Shown piece after piece: positions 60,758 to 64,000 of a stretch of DNA of 64,000 nucleotides. Numbering within the stretch: the stretch's first letter is position 1; the number at the start of each line of letters is the position of its first letter. The notes under the pieces were generated by a model, which searched no databases, was not told the DNA's origin, and saw only the letters and a list, made by a program, of their open reading frames with translations. The stretch spans positions 806,001-870,000 of the forward strand of contig NZ_CP100404.1 of assembly GCF_024218775.1 (NCBI RefSeq). The letters are read 5' to 3'. The DNA is from Haloarcula marina (GTDB taxonomy: Archaea > Halobacteriota > Halobacteria > Halobacteriales > Haloarculaceae). The position numbers were made by a program, and so were the translations under genes.

Positions 60758-61262
60758 TCGGCGTCCCCCGCCGCTCGTCGACCACCGCCGGGAGCGCGTA
60801 CCCCGATGCCCGGTAGAGCGCCACGTCGACGGCGCCGAAAAAGAGACCGACGAGTGCTCCGACGACGGCGGCGAACGGCGTGGCGATAGCGGTGAAAAGC
60901 AACCCGGAGAGCGGTTCCGCGGGGCCGACGAGGACGAGTGGAACGACCACGACGAGGGCGAGCACCAGCAGTGTAACCAGACCGGCGACCGACCCGGCGA
61001 CCAGACCCCGCTTGGCGAGCGTCCACAGCGACGACTTCGCGAGTGAGGCATCGGCGAGGGCCCACCGGACCGCGAGGACGAACAGCGCCCACAGTCCGAG
61101 GAAGGCCGCGACGCCGACCAGCGTGCTCAGTCCCGCCAGCAGGTCGTCGAGGCCGCCGACGGCGTGTATGCCTACGAGGGCGAGAACGACGAACAGCGCG
61201 ATGTCGACCGTCGCGAGCGTCCACGCGCGGAGCGACAGCCACTCAGACTCGGCATCAGACAT
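60738..61262 (-). CDS. Hypothetical membrane protein
   Basis: A 174-aa protein, MSDAESEWLSLRAWTLATVDIALFVVL, with four hydrophobic segments (about 16-36, 44-67, 87-112 and 119-147). The C-terminus is basic and Pro-rich. No family is recognised. Its start overlaps the CopD-like gene stop by 8 bp, so the two are co-transcribed and may act together. Confidence 0.65.
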   Translation of the reverse strand: MSDAESEWLSLRAWTLATVDIALFVVLALVGIHAVGGLDDLLAGLSTLVGVAAFLGLWALFVLAVRWALADASLAKSSLWTLAKRGLVAGSVAGLVTLLVLALVVVVPLVLVGPAEPLSGLLFTAIATPFAAVVGALVGLFFGAVDVALYRASGYALPAVVDERRGTPTTPDRP

Positions 61263-61689
61263 GTGCCAACACCTCCGCGAGGACGACGAGTGCGAGCAGT
61301 GCCGTCGCGGTCACGCCATAGGCACGGCCGAATGCGGTGTGGGTCGACCGACCCGTGGCCCGGTCGAGGTGGTCACTGACGCGGACGACCGAGAGCGTCC
61401 GGACGGCCGACCCGAGGACGAGGCCGAGGATGACGAGGAGTTTCACGAGGAGCGTCCGCCCCCAATCGGTGGCGGGTCCGGGCGGGCCGAGCGCACCGAG
61501 GTTGCCGACGCCGGTGAGCACGAGGACGCCCAGCAGCGCCCAGAAGAGCCACTCGTACTGTCGGGCGGCGCGCAGGGAGGTGAGCGCGCCGGACCGATAA
61601 CCGTACCAGAGGGCGACGGTGCCGCCGACCAGCACCGTCACCGCGAGGACGTGGAGGGTCCGTATCGCGAGGGAGACCAGTGGGGCCAT
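61255..61689 (-). CDS. CopD-like small membrane protein
   Basis: A 144-aa protein with four TM helices. The pattern IRTLHVLAVTVLVGGTVALWYG, then LTGVGNLGALGPP and LLVKLLVILGLVLGSAVRTLSVV, resembles the CopD domain (copper uptake/resistance, DUF2269-like). The His in the first helix is conserved in that family. Copper transport is family-based inference. A minus-strand TATA-like CTTTTGG lies about 28 bp upstream. Confidence 0.7.
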   Translation of the reverse strand: MAPLVSLAIRTLHVLAVTVLVGGTVALWYGYRSGALTSLRAARQYEWLFWALLGVLVLTGVGNLGALGPPGPATDWGRTLLVKLLVILGLVLGSAVRTLSVVRVSDHLDRATGRSTHTAFGRAYGVTATALLALVVLAEVLAHV

Positions 61690-61732
61690 CGGTTCCGCTA
61701 CGCGGGCCGGACCAAAAGTTCTGTGTCGTCGC

Positions 61733-62386
61733 CTACACCACGTCGCCGCGGACGCTCGGCCCGTCCTGTCGTTCGCGGTAGGCCCGGACGGCGTCAGCGG
61801 CGGTGTCCGCTTCGTCGGCGTCCATTCCCAGCATCTCCAGCGCGCCCGAGAGCGTCGGCAGGACGAACTCGCCCTCGCGGAGTTTCTCGAAGGCTTCCTC
61901 GGAGCGCTGACCCTCTACCCAGAGGCAGGCCCCGCGCGGGTCGAGAATCTGCTCGTAGTCGTCGCGGGCCATCGCGCCCTTCAGTCGCTGGGTGACGTTG
62001 TCGTCGAAGGACGCGTTGCAGACTTCGAGGTGAATCGGTTCGTCCGTCTCCGGCAGGAGGTGCGCGGCGAGACACTTCTCGGGCGCGGCGTGGCCGTTTG
62101 CGTTCGCCCGCAGGTACTCGGGGTACTCGTCGGCCCACGCCGCGCGCACCGTCTTGCCCACGCCGTCGACGCCGTGACTCCGCCGGAACTCCTCGGCGCG
62201 GTCCGGCGCGTCTTTGAACAGGATGTCCTTGGTGACGTACACGTCGAGTCGCTCGACGGGGTCCAGTCCGAGGGCGATGTCGCCGAACACCCACACCTCC
62301 CGGACCGGAACCGGCATCGTCTCGGACTCGACGGTGTCGACGATGTCTTCGACCCGTTCGACGGCCGCCGCGCGGTCCATGCTCAT
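61733..62386 (-). CDS. DUF7095-like conserved protein
   Basis: A 217-aa soluble acidic protein starting MSMDRAAAVERVEDIVDTVESETMPVP. It includes REVWVFGDIALGLDPVERLDVYVTKDILF, a nucleotidyltransferase-like pattern (GDIALGLDPVERLDV), then AVAW-type aromatic regions and an LEVCNASFDDNVTQRLKGAMARDDYEQILDP block. I recognise it as the haloarchaeal DUF7095 group, without assigned function. A nucleotidyltransferase fold is a guess from the early acidic motif. Confidence 0.75.
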   Translation of the reverse strand: MSMDRAAAVERVEDIVDTVESETMPVPVREVWVFGDIALGLDPVERLDVYVTKDILFKDAPDRAEEFRRSHGVDGVGKTVRAAWADEYPEYLRANANGHAAPEKCLAAHLLPETDEPIHLEVCNASFDDNVTQRLKGAMARDDYEQILDPRGACLWVEGQRSEEAFEKLREGEFVLPTLSGALEMLGMDADEADTAADAVRAYRERQDGPSVRGDVV

Positions 62387-62551
62387 CGTCGCTGAGTAGT
62401 GGCCGGGTCGGCAAATCGCTGACGCTCCGTCGGGACCGATTCGTCGGCTCCGAATCACACGACTGATGTCCTGCTGGCGGGCGTGGGAAACCCCCGGCCG
62501 CGTGCGTCCGGTTCACACGCCCTTTTGTCCCCCGATGACGAAGGCTCGGCC

Positions 62552-63250
62552 ATGCAGGTCAGGGTGTACGACGACGGCGCGGACCGCGACTGCGTGCTCG
62601 TCCTCGGGTGGGGGAACCGCTGTCGCCACGAGAACGTCCAGTGGCTCATCGACCAAATCGCCGAGCGCTATCGGGTCCACGCCGTCGAACTGCCGACGCA
62701 CATCACGGACGTGCAACGCGAGTGGGTCGACCCGGTCCGGGAGTACGCGAGCGAGTTAGACGAGTTCGCACTGCTCGCCCACAGCGCCGGGGGCCTGACC
62801 ACCGCCCACATCGACTTCGACGGCGTCACTCAGCGCGTCTACCTGAGTCCGTGGTGGGGGAGCGACTTCCCGCTCCCCGATTCGGTGATGGACCTCCTCA
62901 CGCGCCTCCCCGTCGAGCGACCGTTCCTCCCGACCGGCGACCTCGAACCCGACGCCATCGGTGACCTCGCCACCGAAGCGCAGTTCGCTGACGGCCCGGA
63001 CGCCGCCTCGCCCGCGTTCCTCCGGACGACGCGGCGCGCTCACGCCACGCTCCCACCGGCCCGCGAGAACGCCGTCGCGTTCTGTACGTTCACCGACAGG
63101 GTGGTCGACCCGCGGGCAATCGGCGAGCGACTGCCCGCCGACCGAATCCGCCTGTACGACGGCGGCCACGAACTGTTCTCCTCCAGTTCGCGGGACCGGC
63201 ACGTCGACACCGTCCTCGCCGCTCTCGACGACGGTCCCACGGCCCTCTGA
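62552..63250 (+). CDS. Alpha/beta hydrolase
   Basis: A 232-aa hydrolase starting MQVRVYDDGADRDCVLVLGWGNRCRHENVQW. The nucleophile elbow is LLAHSAGGLTTAHI, and the C-terminal YDGGHELFSSSSRD holds the catalytic His. The acidic member sits in the CTFTDRVVDPRAIG segment. Substrate unknown. A TATA-like CCTTTTGTC lies about 28 bp upstream. Confidence 0.78.
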   Translation: MQVRVYDDGADRDCVLVLGWGNRCRHENVQWLIDQIAERYRVHAVELPTHITDVQREWVDPVREYASELDEFALLAHSAGGLTTAHIDFDGVTQRVYLSPWWGSDFPLPDSVMDLLTRLPVERPFLPTGDLEPDAIGDLATEAQFADGPDAASPAFLRTTRRAHATLPPARENAVAFCTFTDRVVDPRAIGERLPADRIRLYDGGHELFSSSSRDRHVDTVLAALDDGPTAL

Positions 63251-63260
63251 ACGGGTCGCG

Positions 63261-63728
63261 TCAGGCCCGCTTCTCGTCGTTCGTACTGACGTGGACCGTC
63301 TTCTCGACCGTCGCGTACGTCGTCCCGGACTCGTCGACCAAATCGACGGCGTACTCCCTGTCGACGGAGTCGCTGTCTTCGAGGGCCGATTCGACGGCGG
63401 CCACCTCCGCGTCGGAGATTTCGAAGGTCGCGTACAGCGTCTCGGTGCCGGGCTTGCGAAACTGAATCGAGGCGGCCTTGTCCCAGACGACGTACGAGTC
63501 GTCGAGTCGGCGCAGCAGCATCATCATGTAGAAGGGGTCGACGGCGCTGTAGAGACTCCCGCCGAAAATTGTGCCGACGACGTTTCTGGTCCGCCAGGAC
63601 AGCGGGAGTGTCACCCGAATCTCCGACCAGTCGTCCTCGATGTGTGTCACGCGGCCGCCGGTCCCGAGGTACGCGGGGTACCAGTTGAACACCACCCGCT
63701 CCAGTCTCGTCCGCAGGGACTCACCCAT
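63261..63728 (-). CDS. DUF4442 hotdog-fold protein
   Basis: A 155-aa protein, MGESLRTRLERVVFNWYPAYLGTGG, with NVVGTIFGGSLYSAVDPFYMMMLLRRL, which fits the DUF4442 (thioesterase-like hotdog) family. Length fits. The catalytic residues are not settled for the family, so thioesterase activity is a possibility only. It converges on the alpha/beta hydrolase gene (10-bp gap). Confidence 0.82.
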   Translation of the reverse strand: MGESLRTRLERVVFNWYPAYLGTGGRVTHIEDDWSEIRVTLPLSWRTRNVVGTIFGGSLYSAVDPFYMMMLLRRLDDSYVVWDKAASIQFRKPGTETLYATFEISDAEVAAVESALEDSDSVDREYAVDLVDESGTTYATVEKTVHVSTNDEKRA

Positions 63729-63840
63729 CGTCTACGTGAGGTGACCCGACCGCAAAGACGGTTTCCCTCGCCAAACAACTTCGAAGTGGTTCACAACCGA
63801 GACGAAACGCTCACCACTCCTCGCACGAATCGTCGACACG

Positions 63841-64000
63841 ATGGAGTGTGACAAGTGCGGCGACCATGCGGTGTTGCACGCGGCCTACTCCGGCCTCTAC
63901 CTCTGTGAACACCACCTCTGCCGGACGGTCGAGAAGCGGTTGCGCCGCCGGGTTCGCGAGGACGGCCTCGTGCCCGACGACGCCACGCCGGAGGACCCGG
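63841..64000 (+). CDS. ncsA: NcsA-like tRNA 2-thiolation (TtuA/NcsA) protein, N-terminal end
   Basis: Only the first 53 codons lie in the window. They read MECDKCGDHAVLHAAYSGLYLCEHH, a Cys/His zinc site (C3, C6, C22, H25), then CRTVEKRLRRRVREDGLVPDDATPEDP. This is the N-terminal zinc-ribbon start of the archaeal NcsA/TtuA group (PP-loop sulfur transferase of tRNA position 34/54). The PP-loop itself is beyond the window. Confidence 0.82.
   Translation, partial: MECDKCGDHAVLHAAYSGLYLCEHHLCRTVEKRLRRRVREDGLVPDDATPEDP

Overview
The window looks like chromosomal DNA of a halophilic archaeon (Halobacteria). The DNA is GC-rich and the predicted proteins are strongly acidic. The gene content is archaeal: ribosomal protein L15e, TFB, a RIO2 kinase, phytoene synthase, several bat-type (HTH-10) regulators, halocyanins, a ba3-type oxidase and an NcsA-like tRNA thiolation protein. 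Many genes have a TTTATA-like box about 25-30 nt before the start codon, the usual layout of leaderless haloarchaeal transcripts. I see no rRNA, tRNA, insertion sequence, prophage integrase or CRISPR array, and no genus can be fixed from the sequence alone.

Layout. 0-9.5 kb is housekeeping and regulation: an RNase II/R-type exonuclease (cut by the window edge), a small zinc-ribbon protein, a PAS/GAF/HTH-10 sensor-regulator, crtB, rpl15e, a 2-hydroxyacid dehydrogenase, a lipoprotein, an HTH-10 regulator and a TFB gene. 9.6-34 kb is a large surface-glycan locus. It holds a DUF1616 membrane protein, a dolichyl-phosphate-sugar-synthase-like GT2, a sugar epimerase, a polytopic membrane protein, a flippase, two paralogous GT4 enzymes interleaved with two GT2 enzymes, a further GT2, a GINT1-like protein, two paralogous parallel beta-helix proteins, a double-LamG lipoprotein, GlmS and a GlmU-like nucleotidyltransferase. 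33.9-40.5 kb carries a PQQ-type sugar dehydrogenase lipoprotein, two transcription regulators, an NAD-dependent epimerase plus Gfo/Idh/MocA oxidoreductase pair, a FemAB-like acyltransferase and a NUDIX hydrolase; several of these may also act on surface sugars.

40.5-46 kb holds membrane proteins, a decayed heavy-metal exporter gene, a nearly empty 485-bp stretch, rio2 and a KhtTU-like K+/H+ antiporter pair. 45.7-48.3 kb is a tightly overlapping minus-strand set (MsrA, thioesterase, VOC dioxygenase, carboxylesterase) that resembles quinone and oxidant detoxification. 48.3-57.4 kb is a respiratory module: a copper P-type ATPase, a SafE-like protein and a 58-aa oxidase subunit diverge from a fused double halocyanin, ba3 oxidase subunits II and I and a small partner, and this is followed by an isolated, divergent nuoCD. 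An HTH-10 regulator lies beside it.

57.5-64 kb returns to housekeeping: a lipoate ligase-family protein, endonuclease IV, a methyltransferase, membrane proteins, a DUF7095 protein, an alpha/beta hydrolase, a DUF4442 protein and the 5' end of an ncsA-like gene.

The most promising material for something undescribed is the glycan locus with its two beta-helix proteins and double-LamG lipoprotein, the matching palindromes that flank the HTH-10 regulator next to tfb, and the copper/halocyanin/ba3/orphan-NuoCD module.
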